Source: Porticoccaceae bacterium
GTDB lineage: Bacteria; Pseudomonadota; Gammaproteobacteria; Pseudomonadales; Porticoccaceae
Length of the DNA: 50,027 nucleotides
Direction: 5' to 3'
Assembly (NCBI GenBank): GCA_029248755.1
Contig: JAQWIR010000017.1
Span: forward strand, 1 to 50,027
A model generated the notes under the pieces. That model was not told the origin of the DNA. It saw only the letters and a list, made by a program, of their open reading frames with translations, and ran no database searches. Shown here in pieces: positions 7,914 to 17,918 of this stretch. Each line of letters opens with the position of its first letter. The first letter of the stretch is position 1. Made by a program: the position numbers and the translations under genes.

Positions 7914-9008
7914 TTAGTCTTGATAAACTCTAGGTACCCTTGATGGCATTCGAGTTAGCAGTTCATAGCCAATAGTGCCGCAGTACTTAGCAACTTCGTT
8001 GACCCCTAGATCTGGACCCCATAACGTAACTTTTTCACCAATATCGATAGGCCGTGGAAGATCGGTAATATCGACGCTAATCATATCCATGGATACATTT
8101 CCCACCAAAGGACATTTAATCCCGCCAATAAGCACAGGTGTACCGTTTGGCGCATGCCGAGGATAGCCGTCACCATAGCCCACAGCAATAGTGGCTATTA
8201 CCGATGGACGTTCAGCCGTCCAATTAGCGGTATAGCCTACAGATTCACCACAGGCAATTGAGCGAATTGATATGACAGCAGACTGAAAGTGCATTACCGG
8301 TTTCAACTGATCAGCATTTTCTTGCGGCTTAGCGAACGGCGAGGCACCGTAAAGCATATAACCGGGACGCTGCCAATTATCTTGGATAGAGGGCCAGCCA
8401 AGTATAGCGGCTGAATTTGTCAGGCTAATTAGATTAGGCTTAGTATCAAGGCTATCAATTGCAGATTCAAAACGTTGCAATTGCTGATTCGTAAAATTAC
8501 TGTCGAGATTATCGGCACAGGCAAAATGGGTGGCTAGAACAATATCATCTGCCACATTTGAGCTGTCAGAAACTTGCTTATAAATAGATTTTAAATCTTC
8601 AGGTTGAAAACCAAGGCGGTGCATTCCAGTATCTAGTTTAAGCCAGATGGTGATCGCTGTAGTTAATTGAGCACTTAATACTGCTTGAAGCTGATTATAA
8701 TTTTCAAGCATTAGCCAAAATCCATGCTGCTCTGCTATTACAACTTCATCTGCACTATGGGGTCCTTCAAGTAGGAGTATAGGTTGTTTGATATTTGCTT
8801 GACGCAACTCAAGAGCTTCTTCAATACAGGCAACTCCAAATGCCGGTGCCATATCAGCCAATGTTTGGGCGACATTAACCATGCCATGCCCATAGGCATT
8901 AGCTTTAACCATGGGCATACTTTTAGCCTTGGGAGCTAACCGTTGGGCCAAGGCGAAATTGGCTCGCAATGCCGAAGTATCAATAATCGCTACAGTGGGT
9001 CTAGTCAT
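7914..9008 (-). CDS. alr: Alanine racemase
   Basis: PLP enzyme that interconverts L- and D-alanine for peptidoglycan. The 364 residues contain the PLP lysine in MVKANAYGHG (about 31-40), the MLYGASP motif and the region GESVGYTANWTAERPSVIATIAVGYGDGYPR around the second catalytic tyrosine. The length is normal. It ends 8 nt from the convergent flavoprotein gene and follows a D-amino-acid transaminase, suggesting a D-Ala/D-Glu module. Alr and DadX cannot be told apart from sequence here. Confidence 0.95.
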   Translation of the reverse strand: MTRPTVAIIDTSALRANFALAQRLAPKAKSMPMVKANAYGHGMVNVAQTLADMAPAFGVACIEEALELRQANIKQPILLLEGPHSADEVVIAEQHGFWLMLENYNQLQAVLSAQLTTAITIWLKLDTGMHRLGFQPEDLKSIYKQVSDSSNVADDIVLATHFACADNLDSNFTNQQLQRFESAIDSLDTKPNLISLTNSAAILGWPSIQDNWQRPGYMLYGASPFAKPQENADQLKPVMHFQSAVISIRSIACGESVGYTANWTAERPSVIATIAVGYGDGYPRHAPNGTPVLIGGIKCPLVGNVSMDMISVDITDLPRPIDIGEKVTLWGPDLGVNEVAKYCGTIGYELLTRMPSRVPRVYQD

Positions 9009-9020
9009 GGTTATAAGCCA

Positions 9021-9878
9021 TTAGTAATTAAATCGATTAGCGCTAAAAAGCGATTGCGCCGCTAGCCATATATCACCCACTTGGCCATCACCCACTGGCA
9101 CAGAGTCAACGGCAATGACCGGCGCAATTTCTCTCGATGAGCTTGTGATCCATACTTCGTCTGCATCGGCCACTTCTTGCATGCTAACCACACGCTCCTC
9201 AATGGCAATCTTGCCGTCATTGCGTAAAATATCGATTAGAATTTGACGAGTAATCCCCGGTAATTTTTGATGGTCCAAAGGCGGGGTTATAACTACGCCA
9301 TTTTTAACAATAAAAGCATTACATGAGCTCGCTTCAGTAAGCTCATTTTTGTCATTATAAAGCAGTGTTTCCTGATTACCCTGTTCAACACCCTGTTGAT
9401 AGTGCAATACATTGCCCAATAGAGAAGTCGATTTAATATCTCGTCGATCCCAGCGTATATCCCGAGCAGTAGACACAGTGTATGTCTTTGCAAGGGACTT
9501 ATCCGCTACAGGGGCAGGGGGAATTTCAAAACAAAAGGCAAAAATAGTTGGAGTTATCTTATCGGGAAAACGATGAGCTCTTGTTTCATAGGCGCCACGG
9601 CTAATTTGAAGGTAAATACCTAAGTTTCCAGCGCCATTTTCTTGAATCAGTTTTAAGCATAGCTCTAGCCATTGCTTTTCCGACCAGCCAGTGGCAATTC
9701 CAATATCCTCAAGCCCCTGATTCATACGTTTTAAATGAGGTAAAAAACCGACTAATTTTCCGCCATAGGAGGGCACTACCTCATAGACCCCATCGCCAAA
9801 TAAAAAACCTCTATCAAGCGGTGAAATTTTAGCCTGTTCAATTGGCAGATACTGACCATTGAGGAATGCAATATTCAT
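9021..9878 (-). CDS. dat: D-amino-acid (D-alanine) transaminase
   Basis: Fold-type IV PLP aminotransferase. The 285 residues start with FLNGQYLPIEQAKISPLDRGFLFGDGVYEVV, and the PLP lysine lies in RRDIKSTSLLGNVL. This DIKS-LL-NVL pattern fits D-amino-acid transaminases better than IlvE. The motif ELTEASSCNAFIV binds the cofactor phosphate. It lies 12 nt upstream of alr on the same strand, so it may make D-Glu from the D-Ala that alr supplies. Aminodeoxychorismate lyase is the main alternative and is less likely. Confidence 0.85.
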   Translation of the reverse strand: MNIAFLNGQYLPIEQAKISPLDRGFLFGDGVYEVVPSYGGKLVGFLPHLKRMNQGLEDIGIATGWSEKQWLELCLKLIQENGAGNLGIYLQISRGAYETRAHRFPDKITPTIFAFCFEIPPAPVADKSLAKTYTVSTARDIRWDRRDIKSTSLLGNVLHYQQGVEQGNQETLLYNDKNELTEASSCNAFIVKNGVVITPPLDHQKLPGITRQILIDILRNDGKIAIEERVVSMQEVADADEVWITSSSREIAPVIAVDSVPVGDGQVGDIWLAAQSLFSANRFNY

Positions 9879-9944
9879 TAAGCTTCTCTTTCTATATATC
9901 TGAAAATGTTATCAGTGAGACAGTCTATACGCAAAGTAAATTAA

Positions 9945-10859
9945 TTATTGCTTCGACTGTAGCAACAGATTTTGTGCCTGTTCTATGCCCATGGCCTTAA
10001 AGCGTATTTTTCTTCCCGGCATAAGCTGGGCTAGTTTAACGATATCCGGCGAAAAAACCGACCCTATTTTTGGGTACCCACCTATGGTTTGACGATCACA
10101 TAAAAGGATTATTGGTTGTCCATCCGCTGGAATCTGAATAGCGCCAAGGCATATACCCTCTGAAAGCATCGGCTTATTTGAACAAGTAATAGTAGGCCCC
10201 TCAAGTCTATATCCCATGCGATCACTCAGTTGGGAAATAGTATATTCAGCATTAAAAAACTGATCTAGCTGTGCTGTTTGAAATTCATGCTGTTGATAGC
10301 CTAGTAACATTCGAATCTCTGTTACCTCATTATCAAAAGTTGGTTTGTACTGCTCAGGCACTCTATGAATCGCAATCGACGCTGTGGGTTCGCAGGGAAG
10401 AATATCTTCAGCTTTAAGTGGTTGACCTTTTTTATCTAACCCTCCAAGCCCCTCTCTAACCACTGTAGACGCACTGCCAAAAATTAAAGGGCATTGAATG
10501 CCTCCAGCTACAGCCAAATAGGCACGACAACCCCCAGTGGCATAGCCGATATTTATTCGGTCCCCCGGCACTAGATTATGTGTGCGCCACCCATCCACTG
10601 TAGTCTCATTGATTTTTATCGGCACATTGGCGCCGGTAATAGCCACTTGAGTAGTGATATTTGACTCCAATACTAGCCCGCCAACTAATATTTCTAAGCA
10701 AGCTGCGGTATCTATATTTTCACAGAGTTTATTAGCCCAATTAAAAGAATATTTATCAAATGCACCGCCGGTTGTAATTCCAGCCCTGTGAAAGCCATAT
10801 CTGCCAGCATCTTGAATTAGGCTTAGCATGCCCGGATTAATCACCTTGAGGCCGCTCAT
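9945..10859 (-). CDS. pxpC: 5-oxoprolinase subunit C (KipA-like)
   Basis: Large subunit of the prokaryotic ATP-dependent 5-oxoprolinase, which opens pyroglutamate to glutamate. The 304 residues include the family features MLSLIQDAGRYGFHRAGITTGGAFD (about 11-35), the LEILVGGL segment and ILLCDRQTIGGYPKIGSVFSPD near the C terminus. Older annotations call it an allophanate hydrolase subunit 2 or biotin-dependent carboxyltransferase family protein. Its start overlaps pxpB by 4 nt (ATGA). Confidence 0.92.
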   Translation of the reverse strand: MSGLKVINPGMLSLIQDAGRYGFHRAGITTGGAFDKYSFNWANKLCENIDTAACLEILVGGLVLESNITTQVAITGANVPIKINETTVDGWRTHNLVPGDRINIGYATGGCRAYLAVAGGIQCPLIFGSASTVVREGLGGLDKKGQPLKAEDILPCEPTASIAIHRVPEQYKPTFDNEVTEIRMLLGYQQHEFQTAQLDQFFNAEYTISQLSDRMGYRLEGPTITCSNKPMLSEGICLGAIQIPADGQPIILLCDRQTIGGYPKIGSVFSPDIVKLAQLMPGRKIRFKAMGIEQAQNLLLQSKQ

Positions 10860-11572
10860 TGTTCAATGCTCGATATTGATTCGACTAATCCACCACGTTG
10901 TAAAAATTCGTTTCGGTCAATTCCTTTGAAACTGACTTTATCACCCACATTAAATAGAGTGCTAGGGTGCTGACTAGGGTCAAACATTGGGCTCGGGCAA
11001 CGTCCAATTAAGTTCCAACCACCGGGGGATTGAGATGGATAGACCGCGGTTTGACGATCGGCAATGGCCACAGCACCTTTAGGTACATTGGTTCTGGGAG
11101 TGCTTAATCTTGGCATGGCAATTCGCGAATCGATTTCTCCAAGATAGGCAAATCCAGGAGCAAAGCCAATAGCATAAACGGTATATTCAGTCTGCTGATG
11201 AAGCGCAATGACTTGATCGATGGTTAGATTGGCATGATCTGCCAGTCGCTGTAAATCTGGACCTGATTCTTGACTGTAATAAACCGGTAGTTCAATACTT
11301 TTGCCAACGCTTAAGGCTTTGTTGGGTATTTCAGCGGCTATGCTATAAATTTCATTCTTAATGGTTAGATAATTTATTTCTAAAGGGTTGTAAACCACTA
11401 AAAGTGAATGATATGAGGGGACTAAATCAATTAATTTATGAGATAGTTTATTTTTCAGCTGTTCTGATGTGTTCGCAATAAGACGTGATGTTTTAGCGCA
11501 GGGTCGCTCTGAAAAATACACAATAACGCTATTCTCACTGGCTAAATTTACTCTGGGAAAGCCCTTATTCAT
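10856..11572 (-). CDS. pxpB: 5-oxoprolinase subunit B (KipI-like)
   Basis: Small partner of PxpC in 5-oxoprolinase. The 238 residues contain the signature YAIGFAPGFAYLG (about 131-143), LSTPRTNVPKGAVAIADRQTAVYP and SPGGWNLIGRCP, all typical of KipI/allophanate hydrolase subunit 1 proteins. It overlaps pxpA and pxpC by 4 nt on each side, so all three are translationally coupled and presumably made in fixed ratio. Confidence 0.93.
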   Translation of the reverse strand: MNKGFPRVNLASENSVIVYFSERPCAKTSRLIANTSEQLKNKLSHKLIDLVPSYHSLLVVYNPLEINYLTIKNEIYSIAAEIPNKALSVGKSIELPVYYSQESGPDLQRLADHANLTIDQVIALHQQTEYTVYAIGFAPGFAYLGEIDSRIAMPRLSTPRTNVPKGAVAIADRQTAVYPSQSPGGWNLIGRCPSPMFDPSQHPSTLFNVGDKVSFKGIDRNEFLQRGGLVESISSIEQ

Positions 11573-12303
11573 GGTGTCAAAATAGCTTTAATTTGGCATA
11601 TTTGTGCAACGGCCTCAGGGTTATCGCCATGGACGCAAAGGGTGTTTGCATTAAGTGATAGTCGATTGCCATTAATAGTTGTTACAGAGCCATCCTGTTT
11701 TAGCTGTTCCACCTGAGCGAGCATACCCTTACTGTTAAGCATAGCACCTGACTGATGACGAGGAACAAGCGTGCCATTATCTTGATAGGCGCGGTCAGCA
11801 AATACCTCTAAGTAGAGGCTAAGTCCAAAAGCATTGGCTTCTTGTTGATGGATATCAGCATCTGCAGTAGCTTGTAGCATGAGGGTAGAGCAAGCTTTAG
11901 AATCGGCAATAGCTGCCATAACTGCACTGCGAAGATGACCATTCATCATCATGTCGTTATACAGTGCCCCATGAGGTTTTACATAGCTGATACAGACATC
12001 ATTGTTGCTCGCCACTTTTTCTAGCGACCCTATTTGATACTTTAGACAGGCCATTAAATCCGTTGCCGACATTGTCATAGATTGTCGACCAAAATTAAAT
12101 TTATCAGGGTAGCTAGGGTGGGCACCAACTGCGACCATAGACTTTTTGGCGAGTAGCAAGGTTTTATTCATCAAGCTAAGATCGCCAGCATGAAAGCCAC
12201 AGGCAATATTAGCCAAATCTATATGGGGCATGACCTGTGATTCAATAGTCAGGTTATCACTATTGGGTACTTCGCCTAAATCACAATTCAGTAATAGGTC
12301 CAT
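11569..12303 (-). CDS. pxpA: 5-oxoprolinase subunit A (LamB/YcsF family)
   Basis: Hydrolase-type subunit of 5-oxoprolinase. The 244 residues begin LLLNCDLGE and carry the family motif IACGFHAGD (about 33-41), VGAHPSYPDKFNFGR and VKPHGALYN. The length is normal. It is the first gene of the pxpA-pxpB-pxpC run and lies 24 nt after proS on the same strand, so proS read-through may express it. Confidence 0.94.
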   Translation of the reverse strand: MDLLLNCDLGEVPNSDNLTIESQVMPHIDLANIACGFHAGDLSLMNKTLLLAKKSMVAVGAHPSYPDKFNFGRQSMTMSATDLMACLKYQIGSLEKVASNNDVCISYVKPHGALYNDMMMNGHLRSAVMAAIADSKACSTLMLQATADADIHQQEANAFGLSLYLEVFADRAYQDNGTLVPRHQSGAMLNSKGMLAQVEQLKQDGSVTTINGNRLSLNANTLCVHGDNPEAVAQICQIKAILTP

Positions 12304-12327
12304 TACAAATCACACCCGCTTTTATTG

Positions 12328-14052
12328 TTATACCCCTAACTTCTCGTTAATAAACGCCATCAGTTGGTCAGCTTCAATAGGTTGGTTCTCGCTTTGAGTG
12401 CGGTCTCGGTATTCAATTTTACCGTCCTCTAGGCCGCGATCACCGACAACCAAACGATGGGGAATACCTATGAGTTCAATATCCGCAAGCATAGAGCCCA
12501 GGCGAGCCTTTTTCTCATCCATAAATAACACATCATAGCCGGCTGAAGTTAATTCTGAATACAGATCCTCACAGGCCTGCTTAACGGCATCTGATTTGTG
12601 CATATTAATTGGCACTAAAGCAATCTGAAAAGGCGCAATGGCCGCTGGCCAAATAATGCCATTTTCATCGTGATTTTGTTCAATAGCAGCAGCGACAATG
12701 CGACTGACACCAATACCATAACAGCCCATAGTCATAGCCTGCTGTTTGCCCTGTTCATTAAGAATAGTGGCGTTCATAGCTTCACTGTATTTAGTGCCCA
12801 ACTGGAATATATGGCCCACTTCAATTCCACGTTTGATTTCCAAAACGCCTTTACCATCTGGGCTGGGGTCGCCAGCCACTACATTGCGAATATCAGCCTG
12901 TGTTTCAATGGTGCAATCAGTTCCCCAGTTGACACCAGTGAAGTGGTAACCATCGCGATTGGCACCACAGACAAAGTCAGTAAGAGCGGCTGCGCTATGA
13001 TCCACAATCAGCGGAATATTAAGATCGACCGGTCCCAAAGAGCCCACTGGGCACTTCAGTTGATCTAAAATTTGTTGCTCAGTGGCAAAGCATAGCTCGG
13101 TGTCTAAACCCAAGGCATTTTGTGCCTTGATCTCATTAAGGTCATGGTCACCGCGAACAACCAAACCCTGCAATGTTTGATTGCCCTCATCGTCTTCGAT
13201 ACTAATGATCAGTGTTTTTACCGTTTGTGTTGGCTCAATAGACAAGAATTTGCATACCTCATCAATGCTATGTGCATGGGGTGTTGCAACTTCCTGCTTT
13301 TGTTTGCTGGCCTTGCTACCTGTTTTGTCAGGCATTATTGCTTCAGCTTTTTCAATATTGGCGGCAAAATCGCTCTTAGTAGAAAAAACGATAGCGTCTT
13401 CACCAGAATCAGCTAAAACATGAAACTCATGGGAATGACTGCCACCTATGCTTCCCGTGTCGGCTAATACAGCGCGAAATACCAAACCAGTGCGCTCAAA
13501 GATAGCGCTGTAGGTTTGGTACATCAGATCATAGGTTTGTTGCAGGCATTCACTACTGCTATGAAAGGAATAGGCATCTTTCATACAGAATTCACGAGTA
13601 CGCATCACACCAAACCGAGGACGGCGCTCATCGCGAAATTTAGTTTGTATTTGGTAGAAGTTAGCAGGAAGCTGTTTGTAACTGCTAATTTCATTGCGCA
13701 CTAAATGGGTAATCACTTCCTCATGAGTGGGTCCCAAGCAGAATTCACGATCATGTCTATCGTGGATTCTAAGCAGTTCAGGGCCAAATTGTCCCCAGCG
13801 ACCAGACTCTTGCCAAAGATCGGCCGGCTGAACCACAGGCATTAACAACTCCATAGCGCCTGCTTTATCCATTTCTTGGCGAACAATATTTTCAACTTTA
13901 CGAAAAACACGCAAACCCAGAGGTAACCATGAATAAAGTCCAGAGGCGACCTTGCGGACCATTCCCGCTCGCAACATTAGCTGATGGCTTATAATCTCTG
14001 CATCTGCAGGCGATTCTTTTTGTGTGGCAATCAAATATTGGCTAGCGCGCAT
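12328..14052 (-). CDS. proS: Prolyl-tRNA synthetase
   Basis: Class II synthetase charging tRNA-Pro. The 574 residues show motif 1 ([46 protein letters not shown]), motif 2 ([26 protein letters not shown]) and motif 3 ([10 protein letters not shown]). Between motifs 2 and 3, about residues 230-395, lies the YbaK-like editing insertion that removes Ala-tRNA-Pro. This is the long bacterial type. The anticodon-binding domain occupies the C-terminal 110 residues. Confidence 0.97.
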   Translation of the reverse strand: MRASQYLIATQKESPADAEIISHQLMLRAGMVRKVASGLYSWLPLGLRVFRKVENIVRQEMDKAGAMELLMPVVQPADLWQESGRWGQFGPELLRIHDRHDREFCLGPTHEEVITHLVRNEISSYKQLPANFYQIQTKFRDERRPRFGVMRTREFCMKDAYSFHSSSECLQQTYDLMYQTYSAIFERTGLVFRAVLADTGSIGGSHSHEFHVLADSGEDAIVFSTKSDFAANIEKAEAIMPDKTGSKASKQKQEVATPHAHSIDEVCKFLSIEPTQTVKTLIISIEDDEGNQTLQGLVVRGDHDLNEIKAQNALGLDTELCFATEQQILDQLKCPVGSLGPVDLNIPLIVDHSAAALTDFVCGANRDGYHFTGVNWGTDCTIETQADIRNVVAGDPSPDGKGVLEIKRGIEVGHIFQLGTKYSEAMNATILNEQGKQQAMTMGCYGIGVSRIVAAAIEQNHDENGIIWPAAIAPFQIALVPINMHKSDAVKQACEDLYSELTSAGYDVLFMDEKKARLGSMLADIELIGIPHRLVVGDRGLEDGKIEYRDRTQSENQPIEADQLMAFINEKLGV

Positions 14053-14157
14053 AGTTCTTTTACACTTTAGTAGATTAAAACTTCAAGTAGGTTATTCTAC
14101 GATGCTGAGCTGTTGTGGTACAGACCTAAGACATAATAAGGGGGCATTGGGTTTAAA

Positions 14158-14574
14158 ATGTTTAAATTACATGAAAGGTTAGATAAAGATTGCCTATTAG
14201 TAGGGCAGTTTGAGCTTTGTTTGTTGTTAATTAGTCGCGACGCAAACTATCCCTGGTTGATTTTGGTGCCAAAGCGCGAGGATATAACAGAAATCTATCA
14301 ATTAAACGATGCTGATAGACAACAACTACTGCATGAATCATGTGTGTTATCTGAAGCCATGAACGAGTTATTTGCGCCGGATAAGCTCAATATTGCTGCC
14401 CTAGGTAATGTGGTGCCCCAGCTGCATATACATCATATTGCTCGTTATGAATCGGATCCGGCTTGGCCTAAACCCATATGGGGAGTGGTTGCCGCTGATG
14501 AGTATGATCCCGATATGCTCAGCGCGCGCTGTGAAAATCTCCGTCAGCGCCTAAAAGGCCGTGGATTGAGATAA
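14158..14574 (+). CDS. HIT-family protein
   Basis: A 138-residue histidine-triad protein. The core is LNIAALGNVVPQLHIHHIARY, where QLHIHHI is the histidine triad. WLILVPKRE and the DPAWPKPIWG tail mark the subgroup common in gammaproteobacteria. Such proteins hydrolyse nucleotide phosphoramidates or dinucleotides, but the substrate here is unknown. It is a single gene between divergent proS and aspS. Confidence 0.88.
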   Translation: MFKLHERLDKDCLLVGQFELCLLLISRDANYPWLILVPKREDITEIYQLNDADRQQLLHESCVLSEAMNELFAPDKLNIAALGNVVPQLHIHHIARYESDPAWPKPIWGVVAADEYDPDMLSARCENLRQRLKGRGLR

Positions 14575-14774
14575 AAAAAGAATTTTTTTATAACTACCAT
14601 CTAATATAATTTTTGGCATAGTTACCCACTATTTCAGCACAAACTACCAGTCTAGATACTCGCCAGATAGCGTAGCTAGTGTATAATGCAACGCTTTTTT
14701 ATTGTACACAATTAAAATTAAACTCTGGCGGGCTTAAACAAAGCACCCAAATTGATAATAAGGATTAAACACAA

Positions 14775-16553
14775 ATGCAACGAACAACCTATTGCGGGCT
14801 AGTGACAACAGCTCATCTCGAACAGGAGATTACCCTCTATGGCTGGGTCGATCGCCGTCGTGATCATGGTGGTGTAATTTTCCTCGATCTTCGTGATCGA
14901 GAGGGTATTGTTCAAGTGGTATTTGATCCCGATGCCGGTGATTTTTTTCAGCAAGCTGACCGCGTTAGATCTGAATATGTATTGCAAGTTACTGGAAAGG
15001 TAAGGGCGCGCAGTGAGGCTACAGTAAATGCCAATATGGCCACTGGCGAAATTGAAGTCTATGGCACACAGCTAGAAATTTTAAATAGTGCCGTTACCCC
15101 GCCTTTCCAAATGGATGAGCACATTACTGTGGGAGAAGACGTTCGCCTCAAGCACAGATATATGGATCTGCGTCGCACAGAAATGCAAAATAGCTTGCGC
15201 TTTCGCTCTAAGATTACCAATTCAATTCGCAACTATCTTGATGAGAATGGTTTTTTAGATATAGAAACACCCATAATGACCCGAGCCACCCCAGAAGGCG
15301 CTCGAGATTATCTAATTCCATCGCGAACCCATCCGGGGCAGTTCTTTGCCATGCCCCAATCGCCACAACTATTTAAGCAATTGTTAATGGTGGCTGGGTT
15401 TGATCGGTATTATCAAATAGCTAAGTGCTTCCGTGATGAAGACTTGCGCGCAGATCGTCAGCCAGAATTCACCCAGATTGATATCGAAGCATCATTTATT
15501 GATGAAGAAGAAATTATGTCGATCACAGAAACTATGATCAGTAATATTTTTGCTGAGCATAAAGGTGTGAAGTTCGATCAATTTCCACGCATGACCTATG
15601 CCGAAGCCATGGATCGCTACGGCTCCGATAAACCTGATCTTAGAATTCCTCTTGAGTTAGTCGAAATTAAAGACCTACTTAAAGATATCGAATTTAAAGT
15701 ATTTGCTGGTCCAGCCAATGATCCTACTTGTCGCGTTACAGCACTCAAAGTACCCGGCGGTTCAGAAATATCACGCAAAAAAATTGATGACTACACTAAA
15801 TTTGTGAGCATTTATGGTGCCAAAGGGTTGGCTTGGATAAAGGTCAATGCCATTGAAAATGGTATTGAAGGCCTACAATCGCCAATTATTAAGTTCCTAG
15901 GCGATGAAGTCACCATGAATATTATGCAGCGCCTGGAGGCCAAAAACGGTGATATTGTGTTCTTTGGTGCCGATAAGTCTTCTGTAGTTTCTGAAGCCCT
16001 AGGTGCATTGCGCTGTAAAGTGGGTAATGATTTAGATCTCTACACTTGTGACTGGGCGCCCATGTGGGTAGTCGATTTTCCCATGTTTGAAACCACTGAT
16101 AGTGGCGCACTAACACCACTTCACCATCCATTTACTGCGCCTTCTTGTGATGCGCAAGCGCTTAAAGATAATCCTGCAGCAGCCTTATCTAAGGCCTATG
16201 ATATGGTGCTAAATGGCGTAGAGCTTGGCGGTGGATCTATTCGTATCCATGATCAAAAGATGCAAGAAGTAGTGTTTGATGTGCTTGGTATCGATGAAGC
16301 CGAGCAACAGGAAAAATTTGGCTTCCTACTTGATGCCCTTCAGCATGGTGCTCCACCTCATGGTGGTTTAGCCTTTGGTTTAGATCGATTGATTATGTTA
16401 ATGGTAGGTGCGGAATCTATTCGCGATGTAATTGCTTTCCCCAAAACTCAATCGGCAGCCTGTTTGATGACTGATGCCCCGGGTAAAGTGGAAGCGGCAC
16501 AGCTTCGAGATTTAAATATCAAATTGCGCAACAAAGAAAAGCAAGAAAGCTAG
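14775..16553 (+). CDS. aspS: Aspartyl-tRNA synthetase, probably non-discriminating (Asp/Asn)
   Basis: Class IIb synthetase of 592 residues, bacterial type. An N-terminal OB fold for the anticodon is followed by motif 2 ([19 protein letters not shown]), the GAD insertion domain and motif 3 ([15 protein letters not shown]). In the OB fold the motif is [10 protein letters not shown] with His31. E. coli, a discriminating enzyme, has Leu there, whereas the non-discriminating P. aeruginosa enzyme has His31, as I recall. I therefore infer that it also charges tRNA-Asn, which would require GatCAB. A possible TATAAT -10 box lies at 14682-14687, but I see no good -35 box. Confidence 0.96.
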   Translation: MQRTTYCGLVTTAHLEQEITLYGWVDRRRDHGGVIFLDLRDREGIVQVVFDPDAGDFFQQADRVRSEYVLQVTGKVRARSEATVNANMATGEIEVYGTQLEILNSAVTPPFQMDEHITVGEDVRLKHRYMDLRRTEMQNSLRFRSKITNSIRNYLDENGFLDIETPIMTRATPEGARDYLIPSRTHPGQFFAMPQSPQLFKQLLMVAGFDRYYQIAKCFRDEDLRADRQPEFTQIDIEASFIDEEEIMSITETMISNIFAEHKGVKFDQFPRMTYAEAMDRYGSDKPDLRIPLELVEIKDLLKDIEFKVFAGPANDPTCRVTALKVPGGSEISRKKIDDYTKFVSIYGAKGLAWIKVNAIENGIEGLQSPIIKFLGDEVTMNIMQRLEAKNGDIVFFGADKSSVVSEALGALRCKVGNDLDLYTCDWAPMWVVDFPMFETTDSGALTPLHHPFTAPSCDAQALKDNPAAALSKAYDMVLNGVELGGGSIRIHDQKMQEVVFDVLGIDEAEQQEKFGFLLDALQHGAPPHGGLAFGLDRLIMLMVGAESIRDVIAFPKTQSAACLMTDAPGKVEAAQLRDLNIKLRNKEKQES

Positions 16554-16572
16554 AATTTTTTGGAGATAGCAT

Positions 16573-17319
16573 ATGGCAGGTCATAGTAAATGGGCCAATA
16601 TAAAACACCGAAAAGCAGCACAGGATGCCAAGCGCGGTAAAGTATTTACCAAAATAATTCGAGAATTAGTGGTAGCTGCCAAAGCGGGCGGACCAAATCC
16701 CGAGGACAATCCTCGACTTAGAGCCGCGGTTGATAAAGCGCTGGGTTCTAATATGAAGCGCGATACTATCGATAAAGCAATCGCGCGCGGAGCAGGTGCT
16801 GGCGAAGGCGAAAACTATGACGAGATTACCTATGAGGGCTATGCCTCAGGCGGTATTGCAGTGCTTGTTGAGTGCATGACGGATAACCGTAATAGGACTG
16901 TAGGTGAAGTGAGGCACGCATTTGATAAGCGTGGTGGAAATTTAGGAACCGATGGTTCTGTGGCCTACCTATTTAATCGCGTAGGCCAAATAAGCTATGG
17001 TCCCGATGTAGATGAAGACGCTTTAATGGATGCAGCACTTGAGTCTGGCGCAGAAGATATCAAGAGCCATGATGATGGTTCACTGGATGTAGAAACAATC
17101 TATGAAGACTTTTTACAGGTAAAAGATGGGCTTGTTGCAGCGGGATTTGAGCCGGCACATGCCGAGGTTACAATGATTGCTGATATTACTGTCCCATTAG
17201 ATAAGGACTCTGCGGAAAAGTTACTAGGTATGATTGATAGCCTAGAAGATTTAGATGATGTACAAAATGTGTATACCAATGCAGATATATCCGACGATAT
17301 AATGGACCAGCTTTCTTAG
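16573..17319 (+). CDS. yebC: YebC/PmpR family protein
   Basis: A 248-residue member of the YebC family. The N terminus [23 protein letters not shown] is invariant in the family, followed by the two alpha/beta domains with [27 protein letters not shown]. It has long been annotated as a transcriptional regulator. More recent work links the family to relief of ribosome stalling at polyproline. It lies 19 nt after aspS. The gene two positions upstream of ruvC is a common location for yebC. Confidence 0.97.
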   Translation: MAGHSKWANIKHRKAAQDAKRGKVFTKIIRELVVAAKAGGPNPEDNPRLRAAVDKALGSNMKRDTIDKAIARGAGAGEGENYDEITYEGYASGGIAVLVECMTDNRNRTVGEVRHAFDKRGGNLGTDGSVAYLFNRVGQISYGPDVDEDALMDAALESGAEDIKSHDDGSLDVETIYEDFLQVKDGLVAAGFEPAHAEVTMIADITVPLDKDSAEKLLGMIDSLEDLDDVQNVYTNADISDDIMDQLS

Positions 17320-17386
17320 TTGCCAAATTATCAATACAATAAAAAAACATAAAACTTAAACGAGTAATCAAAAAAGGGGTTAAAAG

Positions 17387-17800
17387 ATGAAAGTTATTAA
17401 AAAAACCAAAGACTATGTGATTTACCAAAAAAGTTCAGGTCGTTATGCCATCAAAGATGCAAATAAAAGCTGGGTAAATGCCGACGAAAAGATAAAAATC
17501 TTACTAGCAGAAAAGCTAATCAAGACTGTGGCTCCTGCTCCAGCGCCAAAAAAGGTTGAAGAGGCGCCAGCACAAGAAGCTCCAGTAGCAGAAGCTCCAG
17601 CAGAAGAAGTGCCAGCAGAAGAGGCTCCAGCAGAAGAGGCTCCAGCTGAAGAAGCGCCAGCAGAAGAAGCGCCAGTAGTAGAAGCTCCAGCTGAAGAAGC
17701 ACCTGCAGAAGAAGCACCTGCAGAAGAGGCTCCAGCAGAAAAGCCCAAGGCAAAAGCAAAGCCCAAAGCCAAAGCTAAGGCAGAGCCTAAAGAAGATTGA
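17387..17800 (+). CDS. Low-complexity protein with EAPAE pentapeptide repeats
   Basis: A 137-residue protein with three parts. Residues 1-45 form a small, probably folded basic domain (KKTKDYVIYQKSSGRYAIKD...KSWVNADEKIKILLAEKLI). Residues 59-118 are twelve consecutive acidic pentapeptides of EAPAE type. The last 19 residues are a basic KPKAKAKPKAKAK tail. The charge-segregated design recalls histone H1-like or ribosome-associated proteins, but I do not know its function. A good Shine-Dalgarno (AAAAGGGGT) precedes ATG 17387, and a strong terminator follows. It sits between yebC and ruvC as its own unit. Confidence 0.85.
   Translation: MKVIKKTKDYVIYQKSSGRYAIKDANKSWVNADEKIKILLAEKLIKTVAPAPAPKKVEEAPAQEAPVAEAPAEEVPAEEAPAEEAPAEEAPAEEAPVVEAPAEEAPAEEAPAEEAPAEKPKAKAKPKAKAKAEPKED
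17561..17740 (+). repeat. Twelve tandem 15-bp repeats coding for EAPAE
   Basis: Twelve head-to-tail 15-bp units of the form GARGCNCCAGCAGAA code for Glu-Ala-Pro-x-x. Two units deviate at positions 4-5 (VA in the second and VV in the eighth), the first ends in AQ, and the fourth has Val in place of Ala. Synonymous differences between units show that the array is not freshly duplicated throughout, but near-identical neighbours (units 10 and 11) suggest that copy number can change. Confidence 0.9.
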
Positions 17801-17830
17801 TTTGTTGATTAAGTCATTCTGACGAATCAA

Positions 17831-17861
17831 AAAGCCTCCAGTTATGCTGGGGGCTTTTTTT
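17831..17861 (+). terminator. Rho-independent terminator after the EAPAE-repeat gene
   Basis: AAAGCCTCCAG (17831-17841) pairs with CTGGGGGCTTT (17847-17857) with one G-T pair and a 5-nt loop, and runs into seven T. It separates the repeat gene from ruvC. Confidence 0.9.
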
Positions 17862-17918
17862 GTGTTGACTCAATCCACTTTGATTGCAACACTTATGAAT
17901 TAAATATCAAGGCATCCG

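Noticed and set aside
17443-17772. Antisense frames with GASSA or leucine-rich repeats opposite the EAPAE gene
   Set aside because: They are mirror products of the 15-bp DNA repeat, and the plus-strand gene has a ribosome site and terminator.
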